A DNA stretch of 64,000 bases, from positions 4,402,001-4,466,000 of the forward strand of contig NZ_BNEL01000001.1 of the NCBI RefSeq assembly GCF_018327685.1, read 5' to 3'. Under the pieces are notes generated by a model. The model saw only the letters and a program-made list of their open reading frames with translations. It searched no databases and had not been told where the DNA came from. Below are positions 35,345 through 43,209 of this stretch, piece by piece (positions within the stretch are counted from its first letter, which is position 1; every line of letters begins with the position of its first letter). The translations under genes were made by a program, and so were the position numbers. Source of the DNA: Streptomyces sp. TS71-3. GTDB taxonomy: Bacteria > Actinomycetota > Actinomycetes > Streptomycetales > Streptomycetaceae.

Positions 35345-36421
35345 TTAGTGGTGTTGTGCGGGTGGGGTGCGGTACTGGGCTGCTGTGCGTTCGGCTGCTT
35401 CTGACAGGCGGGCGCGGAGCGGGGTGGGGGTGAGTACCTCTGCCTCCGGGCCGAGGGCCAGGAGTTGCGCGTACGCGACGTCCTCCGACTCCACGGGCAG
35501 GGTGACGGTCACCCGTTCCTGCGTGTCGGGGTCCGGGGCGTGGGCCAGGGCCTCGCGGGCGGCCACCGGATCGGCGGCGTGCGGCAGGAGCCGGACGCCC
35601 TCGGCCGTCAGCCGCACCACCACCGTCGCGCGCAGGATGGCACGGGCGAAGCCGGCTGCCTGCCCGGCCCAGAACCCCGGCAGGTCGAACGCCTCGTCGC
35701 GCACGAATCGGCCGTCCTCCAAGGCCGGCTGCGGGGCCGGGGTGACCTCGCTGAAGCGGTCGATGCGGTACACGCGGAACGCGCCGGGTGATCCGGTGTC
35801 CGGGGTGGGGCCGGCGTCGGATTCCGGGGCCTGGTCGGGCAGCGCGCGGGCGCACAGGTACCAGACACCGGCCTTGAGGACGAGGCCGTACGGCTCCAGG
35901 GTCCGGCTGACCTCCCGGTCACCGCCGGGGCCGTCGGCGCGCCGGCGGTAGCGGGCGGTGATGCGCCGGTCGGCCCAGACGGCGTCCGCCACGGCGGGCA
36001 GCAGGCGGGGCGTCTCAGGCTCGCGGAACCACCCCGGGGCGTCCAGGTGGAAGCGCTGTGCGGCGGTACGGGAGGCGCCCTGCAGCGACGGGAGCAGCGC
36101 CGCGGAGACCTTCAGGCGGGCCGCCGACGCCGCGTCCTCAAGGCCCATGTCGCGCAGCGCGCCGGGCACCCCTGACAGGAACAGCGCCTCGGCCTCCCCG
36201 CGGGCCAGACCCGTCAGCCGGGTGCGGTAGCCGCCGACGAGACGGTACCCACCGGCGCGCCCGCGGTCCGCGTACACCGGGATGCCCGCCTCGGAGAGCG
36301 CCTGGGCGTCACGGGTGACGGTGCGCTCGGAGACGTCCAGTTCCTCCGCGAGTTCGGCGGCGGTCATCGCGGGCCGGGATTGCAGGAGGAGCACCATTCT
36401 GATGAGGCGGGCGGCACGCAT
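35345..36421 (-). CDS. WYL-domain transcriptional regulator (YafY type)
   Basis: The 358-aa protein has an N-terminal HTH_11 domain (MTAAELAEELDVSERTVTRD, QALSEAGIPV) and a WYL region (ARYRRRADGPGGDREVSRTL, EPYGLVLKAGVWYLCAR), followed by the WCX C-terminal part. WYL domains bind nucleic acids or nucleotides and often regulate DNA-damage or defence genes. Here the immediate neighbours are an SDR and a MerR-type regulator. The start ATG at 36421 has only a weak ribosome binding site. Confidence 0.88.
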   Translation of the reverse strand: MRAARLIRMVLLLQSRPAMTAAELAEELDVSERTVTRDAQALSEAGIPVYADRGRAGGYRLVGGYRTRLTGLARGEAEALFLSGVPGALRDMGLEDAASAARLKVSAALLPSLQGASRTAAQRFHLDAPGWFREPETPRLLPAVADAVWADRRITARYRRRADGPGGDREVSRTLEPYGLVLKAGVWYLCARALPDQAPESDAGPTPDTGSPGAFRVYRIDRFSEVTPAPQPALEDGRFVRDEAFDLPGFWAGQAAGFARAILRATVVVRLTAEGVRLLPHAADPVAAREALAHAPDPDTQERVTVTLPVESEDVAYAQLLALGPEAEVLTPTPLRARLSEAAERTAAQYRTPPAQHH

Positions 36422-36594
36422 GGGGCCATTCTCGCCTCCGCGACGAGGGGCCGCGGCCCCATCGATCTGCTGTGTAAGGTCTGGGAACGGCCCAGGCGCG
36501 TGCCGTGCGTGTACCCGGGGGCAGGCGTGCAGGCCGCACACCGGAGGACTCGAACAGAGCGGGAGCCCCGACCGACTCGACCACGGGAGACCAT

Positions 36595-37533
36595 GTGAGC
36601 CGTGTGCGGCTGCGGCCGGTCGACCTGGCCCGCGAGCACGGCCTGTCCACGCAGGCGGTGCGGAACTACGAGGCGGAGGGCATTCTTCCGCCTGCGGAGC
36701 GCACGGAGCACGGGTACCGGGTCTACACCCCACGGCACGCCATGGCGCTGCGGGTCTTCACCGCCCTCGTGCCGGCCCACGGCCACCAGGGCGCCGCGGC
36801 GATCCTGCGGGCCGTGCACCGCGGGGCCACCGAGGACGCCCTGGCGCTGATCGACGACGGCCACGCCCAGCTCCGGGAGGACCGGCGGACGCTGGCGTCG
36901 GTCGAACGGGCCCTGCGGGACCTGGAACCGGGCCGGGCACCCGGGCCGCCCGCCAAGGGGCCCTCGGCGCCGTTCTCCGGCCGATCACCCCTGCCGCCCG
37001 CCACCCGGGCCCCGGCGCCCGCACGGCCCGAGGCGATGTTCGTCGGGGACCTCGCCCGGCTGCTGGAGGTCCGGCCCGCGACCCTGCGCACGTGGGAGCG
37101 CGCCGGCCTGGTCGGGCCCCGGAGGGACCCGAGGACCGGCTACCGGGTGTACGGGCCCGCGGACGTCCGCGACGCCCGACTGGTCCGGCAGCTGAGGCGC
37201 GGCGGGTACCTGCTGGAGCAGATCATGCCGCTGCTCGACCAGGTACGGGCGGCCGGCGGCGTCGGCCCGCTGGAGGCCGCACTCGGCGACTGGCGCGCCC
37301 GCCTCACCCGGCGCGGCCTCGCCATGCTCGCCGCGGCGGCGGAGCTGAACGCCTACCTGGCCCACCCGCACGCCCCCGAGGCGCACGCCTCGGACACGAG
37401 CGCCCCGGATAGGGGCGAGACGGACATGGGCGAGATGGACACGAGCGAGACGGACATGGGCGAGAGGGACACGGGCGAGCCGGGCCGGGAGCCCGGCACA
37501 GACGGTCTCCCGGCCCGGGGCGGGCCCCGATAG
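36595..37533 (+). CDS. Regulator with two MerR-type DNA-binding domains
   Basis: The 312-aa protein contains two separate MerR helix-turn-helix units. The first is at about 5-70 (PVDLAREHGLSTQAVRNYEA, YRVYTPRHAMALRVF). The second is at about 145-215 (VGDLARLLEVRPATLRTWER, TGYRVYGPADVRDARLVRQL). A Pro/Ala linker joins them, so a monomer could bind a dyad that normally needs a dimer. This resembles TioE-type regulators. The C-terminus is a 15-bp-repeat-encoded acidic tail. The start is GTG at 36595, five bases after GGGAG. It is divergent from the WYL gene. Confidence 0.83.
   Translation: MSRVRLRPVDLAREHGLSTQAVRNYEAEGILPPAERTEHGYRVYTPRHAMALRVFTALVPAHGHQGAAAILRAVHRGATEDALALIDDGHAQLREDRRTLASVERALRDLEPGRAPGPPAKGPSAPFSGRSPLPPATRAPAPARPEAMFVGDLARLLEVRPATLRTWERAGLVGPRRDPRTGYRVYGPADVRDARLVRQLRRGGYLLEQIMPLLDQVRAAGGVGPLEAALGDWRARLTRRGLAMLAAAAELNAYLAHPHAPEAHASDTSAPDRGETDMGEMDTSETDMGERDTGEPGREPGTDGLPARGGPR
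37414..37479 (+). repeat. 15-bp in-frame tandem repeat in the double-MerR gene
   Basis: Four units of the GGCGAGACGGACATG type encode the acidic repeat GETDM/GEMDT/SETDM/GERDT at the protein's C-terminus. Because the period is a multiple of three, copy-number change would lengthen or shorten the tail without frameshift. Confidence 0.8.
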
Positions 37534-37551
37534 CCCCGCCTCCGGTTCCCC

Positions 37552-38622
37552 TCACGCAGTGGGGCGGCTGAGGCCCGGCCGGGCACTCGTCCCTTCGGCC
37601 CGGCCGCGGCCGTACTCCGCGAGTGCGTGGAAGGCGGCCTTGGGCTCCCACGGGAGGCCCGGGTACGCGGAGCCGGTGCGGCCGCCGTCGAGGACCTTGA
37701 CGATGCCGAAGGACGCCTTGTCGAAGTCGCGGTCGTCGTCGGTGTCCGAGTGCGGCAGGTCGTAGCGGGCGAAGGTGTTGACGAAGGCGGCGTCGACGCC
37801 GGAGCGTTCGAAGGCGCCGAGGAGGTCGCGCAGGTAGCCGGCCTGCTCCCCCTCGTCGCGGGCGACGGCGGTGGTGAACCGTGCCGGACGGGCGCGGTCG
37901 TCCCAGGCGATGACCGCATCGCCCCGGCCCGCCACGTCGCCGGCCCCCCGGTAGGTGGTGCATCCGAACTCCGTGACGGCGGCCGGTTTGCCGTGACCGG
38001 TCAGGGCGCGCAGGCCGTCGGCCAGCCGGTCGGCGTTCTGCGCGTCGCGGTAGCCGCCGTCGGTGGCCACGATGTCGAACGGCGCCCAGTCGACGCCCTC
38101 GATCGGAAGCGAGGCGTACCCGATCCGCCCGCCGAACCGGGCCCGCACCGCGGCCACCGCCTGGCCGAGGAAGGCGTTGACCCGGGCGGGGAGGCCGGGA
38201 AGCGCGGCCCGCAGCCGCGGCGGGTCCAAGAAGAGGGCGGTGCGCTCCTCAGGGGTGCCGCCGGGGAGGAAGCCGGTGGTGAAGAGGGAGATCTCCGAGC
38301 CGGTGAGGAAGACGACCTCGGCGCCTGCGCGACGCAGCCGTTCGGCGCGGTCGGCCGCGTCGGTGAGGAAGTCGAGGAGTCCGGCCTGGGTGAGACCGTT
38401 GGTGAACGGCGAGTACCAGACCTCCAGCCCGGCGTCCGCCGCGTGCCGTGCGGCCGTCTCCAGCCGCTCGCGCCCGCCGCCGGTGACGCGGACGGCGTCG
38501 CAGTGCAACTCGTCGCGGATGATGCGCATCTCATGCTGGACGGTCGCGGGGGCGAAGGGTTCTCGGCTGGTGGTTCCCGCGGAGCTGAAGCCGGTGTCGT
38601 AGGTGATGCCGAAGGCGCGCAT
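37552..38622 (-). CDS. TIM-barrel glycosidase-like hypothetical protein
   Basis: The 356-aa cytosolic protein has no signal peptide. It has features of a TIM-barrel hydrolase: MRAFGITYDTGFSS at the first strand, DAVRVTGGGRERLETAARHA, then LEVWYSPFTNG, FDIVATDGGYRDAQ and KPAAVTEFGCTTYRGAGD, where TEFGC resembles the catalytic glutamate strand of clan A glycoside hydrolases. I do not recognise a characterised family. Its promoter carries a striking pair of dyads at 38647-38721. The convergent double-MerR gene, 18 bp away, may be its regulator. Confidence 0.6.
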   Translation of the reverse strand: MRAFGITYDTGFSSAGTTSREPFAPATVQHEMRIIRDELHCDAVRVTGGGRERLETAARHAADAGLEVWYSPFTNGLTQAGLLDFLTDAADRAERLRRAGAEVVFLTGSEISLFTTGFLPGGTPEERTALFLDPPRLRAALPGLPARVNAFLGQAVAAVRARFGGRIGYASLPIEGVDWAPFDIVATDGGYRDAQNADRLADGLRALTGHGKPAAVTEFGCTTYRGAGDVAGRGDAVIAWDDRARPARFTTAVARDEGEQAGYLRDLLGAFERSGVDAAFVNTFARYDLPHSDTDDDRDFDKASFGIVKVLDGGRTGSAYPGLPWEPKAAFHALAEYGRGRAEGTSARPGLSRPTA

Positions 38623-38646
38623 GATGGGTCCCCTCTCCTTAAGTTA

Positions 38647-38721
38647 TACGGTACTCAACGTACCCTAAATTTGCGCTGGGAGAGGTGGACGACGGATGTG
38701 GTACGTACGCTGAGTACCGTA
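38647..38721. promoter_or_regulatory. Paired inverted operator-like sites upstream of the TIM-barrel gene
   Basis: TACGGTACTCAACGTAC at 38647-38663 and GTACGCTGAGTACCGTA at 38705-38721 are inverse complements at 16 of 17 positions. Each also contains its own GGTAC/GTACC dyad. The first site lies 25-41 bp before the ATG at 38622 and probably overlaps the promoter. Two facing 17-bp sites suggest cooperative binding or looping. Confidence 0.6.
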
Positions 38722-38807
38722 AATCGGGGAACGAGGCCGGAGTGGACTTCCGGGCCGGGCCAGGCCCGGCCCCCTCGCACCGCACCCCCCACCCTCCGGA
38801 AACACGA

Positions 38808-38843
38808 CCGCGCCCACCCGCCGGGAAGGACGGGTGGGCGCGG
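38808..38843 (-). terminator. Hairpin terminator of aceE
   Basis: CCGCGCCCACCCG and its complement CGGGTGGGCGCGG are separated by 10 nt, 33 bp past the aceE stop on the minus strand. Confidence 0.8.
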
Positions 38844-38875
38844 GGGGCACGGAACTGCCGGACGAGCCGGGTCGG

Positions 38876-41638
38876 TCAGGCCAGGTACCTCTCCCGGGCC
38901 TCCTTGACCGCCGTGGCCGGCACCTCGCCGCGGCGGGCGAGCTGGGCCAGCGCGGCCACGACCACGGACTCCGCGTCGATGCCGAAGTAGCGGCGGGCCG
39001 CGTCCCGGGTGTCGGAGATGCCGAAGCCGTCCGCGCCCAGGGACGTGTAGTCCTGCTCGACCCACTGCGCGATCTGGTCCGGTACCTGCCGCATGTAGTC
39101 GCTGACGGCCAGCACCGGGCCCTCCGCGCCCGCCAGCGCCTGCCGCACGAACGGCACCTGCTCCTCGCCGCGCAGGATCGCGTCGTCCGCGGCCATGGCG
39201 TCACGGCGCAGCTCGCTCCACGAGGTCGCGGACCACACGTCGGCGGCCACGCCCCACTCCTCGGCCAGCACCTTCTGCGCCGCGAGCACCCAGTGGATCG
39301 CGGTCCCCGACGCGAGGAGCTGGATGCGGGGGGCGCCCGCCGGAGGTGTCAGGCCCGCCGACTCCGCGGTGTTGAAGCGGTAGAGGCCCCTGACGATGCC
39401 CTCGTCGACGCCGTCCGGCTTCGCGGGCTGCGGCATCGGCTCGTTGTAGACGGTGAGGTAGTAGAAGACGTTCCGGTCGTCCTCACTCTGGCCCGTGACG
39501 CTCTCGGAGAGCTCGCCGTACATCCGCGCGAGCCCTTCCTTGACGATGGCCGCCGTCTCGTAGGCGAACGCCGGGTCGTACGCGAGCGCCGCCGGGTTCG
39601 TCGCGGCGATCAGCGGCGACTGGCCGTCCGCGTGCTGGAGGCCCTCGCCGGTGAGCGTGGTGCGGCCCGCGGTGGCGCCGACCAGGAAGCCCCGGCCGAG
39701 CTGGTCGCCGAGCTGCCACATCTGGTCGCCGGTGCGCTGCCAGCCGAACATCGAGTAGAAGATGTAGAACGGGATCATCACCTCGCCGTGCGTGGCGTAC
39801 GAGGTCGACGCGGCGATGAAGTCCGCCATCGAGCCGGCCTCGGTGATGCCCTCGTTGAGGATCTGGCCCGTCTCCGACTCGCGGTAGTACATGAGCTGGT
39901 CGCGGTCGACCGGCTCGTACGTCTGCCCCTTGGGGGAGTAGATGCCGAGGGACGGGAAGAGCGACTCCATGCCGAAGGTGCGGGCCTCGTCCGGCACGAT
40001 CGGCACCCAGCGCCTGCCCGACTCCTTGTCCCGGATCAGGTCCTTCACCAGGCGTACGAACGCCATGGTGGTGGCCACCGGCTGGGAGCCCGAGCCCTTG
40101 TCGAACGCGGCGAACGCCTTCTCGGCCGGCGCGGGCAGCGGGGCGACGGGGTGCACCCGGCGCGCCGGGGCGGGGCCGCCGAGCGCGGCACGGCGCTCCT
40201 GGAGGTAGCGCACCTCGGGGGAGTCGGCGCCCGGGTGGGCATAGGGCACCTGGCCCTCGTCGAAGGCGCTGTCCGAGATGGGCAGGTCGAGCAGGTCCCG
40301 CATGGTCTTGAACTCGTCGACCGTGAGCTTCTTCATCTGGTGGTTCGCGTTCTTCGACGCGAAGCCCTGGCCCAGCGTGAAGCCCTTGACGGTCTGCACG
40401 AGTATGACGGTCGGGGTGCCCTTGTGCGCCAGGGCCGCCTTGTACGCCGCGTACACCTTGCGGGGCTCGTGGCCGCCGCGGGAGAGGTGGAAGCACTCCA
40501 GGATCTTGTCGTCCGACAGCAGCTTCGCCATCTCGACGAGCGCCGGGTCGGAGCCGAAGAAGCTCTCGCGGATGTAGCTCGCGTCACGGGTCTGGTACGT
40601 CTGGACCTGGGCGTCCGGCACCTCGCGCAGCCTGCGGACCAGCGCGCCCGTGGTGTCCAGCTGCAGCAGCTCGTCCCAGGCGGTGCCCCACAGCGACTTG
40701 ACGACGTTCCAGCCGGCGCCGCGGAACTGGGCCTCCAGCTCCTGCACGATCTTGAAGTTGGCGCGGACCGGGCCGTCCAGGCGCTGGAGGTTGCAGTTGA
40801 TGACGAAGGTCAGGTTGTCCAGGCCCTCGCGGGCGGCCAGCGCGAGCGCGGCCGTCGACTCCGGCTCGTCCATCTCGCCGTCACCCAGGAACGCCCACAC
40901 GTGCGACTGCGACGCGTCCTTGATGCCGCGTGCGGTCAGGTAGCGGTTGAACCGGGCCTGGTAGATCGCGGAGAGCGGGCCGAGGCCCATGGAGACGGTG
41001 GGGAACTCCCACAGCCAGGGCAGCCGGCGCGGGTGCGGGTAGGACGGCACGCCCTTGCCCGCGGCCTCGCGGCGGAAGTTGTCCAGGTTCTCCTCGGTCA
41101 GCCGGCCGTCGAGGAAGGCGCGGGCGTAGATGCCGGGGGAGGCGTGGCCCTGTACGTAGAGCTGGTCGCCCGAGCCGCCTACCGTCCCGTTGCCCTCCTT
41201 GCCGTGGAAGAAGTGGTTGAAGCCGATCTCGTAGAGCCACGCGGCGGAGGCGAAGGTGGCGATGTGCCCGCCGACGCCGTGCTTCGAACCGCGGGTGACC
41301 ATCGCCGCGGCGTTCCAGCGGTTCCAGGCGGTGATCCTGGCCTCCATCGCCTCGTCGCCGTCCACGGCGGGCTCGTCGGCGGTGGGGATGGTGTTGACGT
41401 AGTCGGTCTCCAGCAGCTTCGGCAGCGCCAGACCGGCTCCCTCGGCGCGCTCCAGCGTGCGGCGCATCAGGTAGGCGGCGCGGTGCGGGCCGGCCGCCTC
41501 GGTGACGGCGTCGAGGGACGCCTGCCACTCGGCCGTCTCCTCCGGGTCCCGGTCGGGGAGCTGGTCCAGCTCGCTCGGCTGCGGGGGGATCGCCCCGGCC
41601 GTGCGGAGTCGGGACGGGGAGAGGGTGGGGTCGGTCAT
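38876..41638 (-). CDS. aceE: Pyruvate dehydrogenase E1 component, homodimeric
   Basis: The 920-aa thiamine-diphosphate enzyme decarboxylates pyruvate and acetylates the lipoyl group of E2. The cofactor motif [20 protein letters not shown] runs into VINCN, and other signatures include [19 protein letters not shown] and [16 protein letters not shown]. The length fits AceE of actinobacteria and enterics rather than the alpha/beta form. E2 and E3 genes follow upstream at 43210 and 45255, with a GntR regulator in between. A palindrome overlaps its likely promoter. Confidence 0.97.
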   Translation of the reverse strand: MTDPTLSPSRLRTAGAIPPQPSELDQLPDRDPEETAEWQASLDAVTEAAGPHRAAYLMRRTLERAEGAGLALPKLLETDYVNTIPTADEPAVDGDEAMEARITAWNRWNAAAMVTRGSKHGVGGHIATFASAAWLYEIGFNHFFHGKEGNGTVGGSGDQLYVQGHASPGIYARAFLDGRLTEENLDNFRREAAGKGVPSYPHPRRLPWLWEFPTVSMGLGPLSAIYQARFNRYLTARGIKDASQSHVWAFLGDGEMDEPESTAALALAAREGLDNLTFVINCNLQRLDGPVRANFKIVQELEAQFRGAGWNVVKSLWGTAWDELLQLDTTGALVRRLREVPDAQVQTYQTRDASYIRESFFGSDPALVEMAKLLSDDKILECFHLSRGGHEPRKVYAAYKAALAHKGTPTVILVQTVKGFTLGQGFASKNANHQMKKLTVDEFKTMRDLLDLPISDSAFDEGQVPYAHPGADSPEVRYLQERRAALGGPAPARRVHPVAPLPAPAEKAFAAFDKGSGSQPVATTMAFVRLVKDLIRDKESGRRWVPIVPDEARTFGMESLFPSLGIYSPKGQTYEPVDRDQLMYYRESETGQILNEGITEAGSMADFIAASTSYATHGEVMIPFYIFYSMFGWQRTGDQMWQLGDQLGRGFLVGATAGRTTLTGEGLQHADGQSPLIAATNPAALAYDPAFAYETAAIVKEGLARMYGELSESVTGQSEDDRNVFYYLTVYNEPMPQPAKPDGVDEGIVRGLYRFNTAESAGLTPPAGAPRIQLLASGTAIHWVLAAQKVLAEEWGVAADVWSATSWSELRRDAMAADDAILRGEEQVPFVRQALAGAEGPVLAVSDYMRQVPDQIAQWVEQDYTSLGADGFGISDTRDAARRYFGIDAESVVVAALAQLARRGEVPATAVKEARERYLA

Positions 41639-41942
41639 GTCGCCGCCTTCCAGTCGAAGGGGGTCCTCGTCGATGAGGTTAGGGTTGCCCTTGATCTTTG
41701 GCAGGACAGGGCGTGAGGCTCTGGTGGAAGCCCAGGGAGACTCTAAGGCCCTGATCGATGATCGATCAAAGGATTCCAGGCAAAACTTGCGGGAAACGGA
41801 AAACTAGGCACAGCGTGCCTCGGCCATGTGCACCCGGTGCCTTTGTTTCCAAGGCCGAGCGTGGTGAACGGCACGTGTACGGACCGCGTGCACCCGGGTG
41901 CCCGGTGCAATTGCCTTCGGGCCGGCCCGGCCCGCCCCCGGT
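41639..41942. other. aceE upstream region
   Basis: Read on the minus strand, TTGATC (41764-41769), an 18-bp spacer and TAGAGT (41740-41745) form a plausible promoter for aceE, with the start codon about 100 bp away. The rest up to the repeat block at 41943 holds only CACCCGGGTGCCCGGTGC-type short palindromes near 41890. No gene is supported between aceE and the GntR gene (808 bp), and most of the remainder is repetitive. Confidence 0.45.
41752..41768 (-). promoter_or_regulatory. Perfect 17-bp palindrome over the aceE promoter
   Basis: TGATCGAT-G-ATCGATCA is fully symmetric and covers the proposed -35 element and spacer of aceE, about 115-130 bp before the start codon. This is the position expected for a repressor site. 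The GntR/FadR-type protein encoded next to it is the natural candidate, by analogy with PdhR control of aceE in enterics. Confidence 0.55.
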
Positions 41943-42092
41943 CCACCGGTGAGTGGTGGTTGCTCGCGCCCAAGCGGCGGAGCCGTACATCGCCACAGCC
42001 TCGCGCCCCTGACGGGGTGCTGTTGTCGCCCCGGCCGCCCCGGCGTACCCAGGGGCACGGGGAGTGCGCGAGCAACCACCCACCCGCCGGTG
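41943..42092. repeat. 150-bp element with inverted ends
   Basis: GGTGGTTGCTCGCGC at 41955-41969 and GCGCGAGCAACCACC at 42066-42080 are exact inverse complements. Imperfect extension outward continues to CCACCGG/CCGGTGG. The interior is GC-rich with CGCGCCCCTGACGGGGTGC and no gene. The structure resembles a small non-autonomous element or a large cruciform. Only one copy was seen in the window. Confidence 0.5.
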
Positions 42093-42158
42093 GTCCGGAC
42101 ACGACAGAACCAGCCCCCTGGGGACGGTGACGACCTGACGGTGTCGTCGTGGCTGGTC

Positions 42159-42178
42159 GCGCAGTTCCCCGCGCCCCT
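42159..42178 (+). repeat. Copy of the 20-bp element abutting the 231-bp element
   Basis: This exact GCGCAGTTCCCCGCGCCCCT copy ends one base before the terminal inverted repeat at 42179. Confidence 0.9.
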
Positions 42179-42409
42179 GGGTCGTGTCCGGCGGATCTTC
42201 GTGGGCCCGCGACTCCCCCACTGCCTGAAGGGCGTGGGTGGGGGTACCTCCCACGCCCGTTCAGGGCAGTGGGGGAGTGCCCCCAGCACCGCACCTCGCC
42301 GCGTTGTCGGAGTCATCCGGGTACGCCCAGTACGAGGATGATCCTCCGCCTTGCGATGCACGGCACCAGACGCCGCAGGCTGATCCACGAAGATCCGCCG
42401 GACACGACC
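42179..42409. mobile_element. 231-bp MITE-like element with 25-bp terminal inverted repeats
   Basis: The left end (42179-42204) starts GGGTCGTGTCCGGCGGATCT. The right end (42385-42409) is its exact inverse over about 25 bp. The interior holds two hairpin-family repeats in opposite orientation (42213 and 42241), each also inverted. It aligns with the 117-bp element at 29980 across the left about 60 bp and the right about 30 bp, the difference being internal. There is no transposase. It sits 37 bp from the GntR gene end, between aceE and its putative regulator. Confidence 0.8.
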
Positions 42410-42446
42410 TAGGCGGGCCGGGGCGGCCCGGTACCGAATCGCGCCG

Positions 42447-43070
42447 TCAGGCGCGCGGTGCGCAGCCCAGGACGTGGACCTTGACCAGCTCGCCGATGCG
42501 CGGGTCACGCCTGCGGAAGGCGTCGACGAGATCCTCGTGCTCCTCCGCGTACGACTGCTGGACCGTGCCCAGCCAGCGGATCGACAGGGCCGTGAAGACC
42601 TCGATGCCGAGCCCCTCCCAGGTGTGCAGCAGCACGCCGTTCCTGGCGGCGCGCACCAGCTCGCGGTGGAAGGCCACCGTGTGCCGCACCTGCGCGGTGC
42701 CGTCGGACCCGCGGTCGGCCTCGTAGAGCGCGGCCACGTGCGGCTCCAGGGCGGAGCAGTCCAGCGCCAGCCGGTCCGCGGCCAGCTCCGCCGCGATCTG
42801 CTCCAGGCCCGCCCGGACCGGGTAGCTCTCCTCCAGGTCCGCCGCCGTCAGATTCCGTACCCGCACCCCCTTGTTGGGCGCCGACTCGATCAGCCGCAGC
42901 GACTCCAGCTCGCGCAGAGCCTCCCGGACGGGGGTCTGGCTGACCTCCAGCTCGGTCGCGATCCGCCGCTCCACGATCCGCTCACCGGGCTGCCAGCGGC
43001 CGCTCACGATCCCTTCCACGATGTGCTCGCGGATCTGCTCGCGCAGCGAGTGGACGACCGGCGTGGTCAT
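42447..43070 (-). CDS. GntR-family (FadR-like) transcriptional regulator
   Basis: The 207-aa protein has an N-terminal winged helix (LREQIREHIVEGIVSGRWQP, GERIVERRIATELEVSQTPV, REALRELESLRLIE) and an all-helical FCD effector domain (VRAGLEQIAAELAADRLALD, HRELVRAARN). FadR-type members sense organic acids. Located between aceE and the E2 gene, it probably controls pyruvate dehydrogenase, in the manner of PdhR. The start ATG at 43070 follows GGAG by six bases; an upstream in-frame start at 43115 is less likely. Confidence 0.88.
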   Translation of the reverse strand: MTTPVVHSLREQIREHIVEGIVSGRWQPGERIVERRIATELEVSQTPVREALRELESLRLIESAPNKGVRVRNLTAADLEESYPVRAGLEQIAAELAADRLALDCSALEPHVAALYEADRGSDGTAQVRHTVAFHRELVRAARNGVLLHTWEGLGIEVFTALSIRWLGTVQQSYAEEHEDLVDAFRRRDPRIGELVKVHVLGCAPRA

Positions 43071-43122
43071 GAAAGCTCCTTCGGGCCTCGACCCAGGGGG
43101 GGTACCTGAAGACAATACGGCC

Positions 43123-43156
43123 GCGCCCCCGTCCGGAGTGCTCCGGACGGGGGCGC
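43123..43156 (-). terminator. Perfect 16-bp stem terminator of the E2 gene
   Basis: GCGCCCCCGTCCGGAG, a TG loop and the exact complement lie 53 bp past the E2 stop and 52 bp upstream of the GntR start. It separates the two minus-strand genes. Confidence 0.85.
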
Positions 43157-43209
43157 CTGGTTCATGTGAGACGAGCCTTACACGGCTGCGTCAGGACATC
43201 GGTGGAAGA

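Noticed and set aside
38834..41716. 960-codon plus-strand frame opposite aceE
   Set aside because: aceE on the minus strand has full motif coverage; the plus-strand translation is Arg/Val/Leu/Gly-biased shadow.
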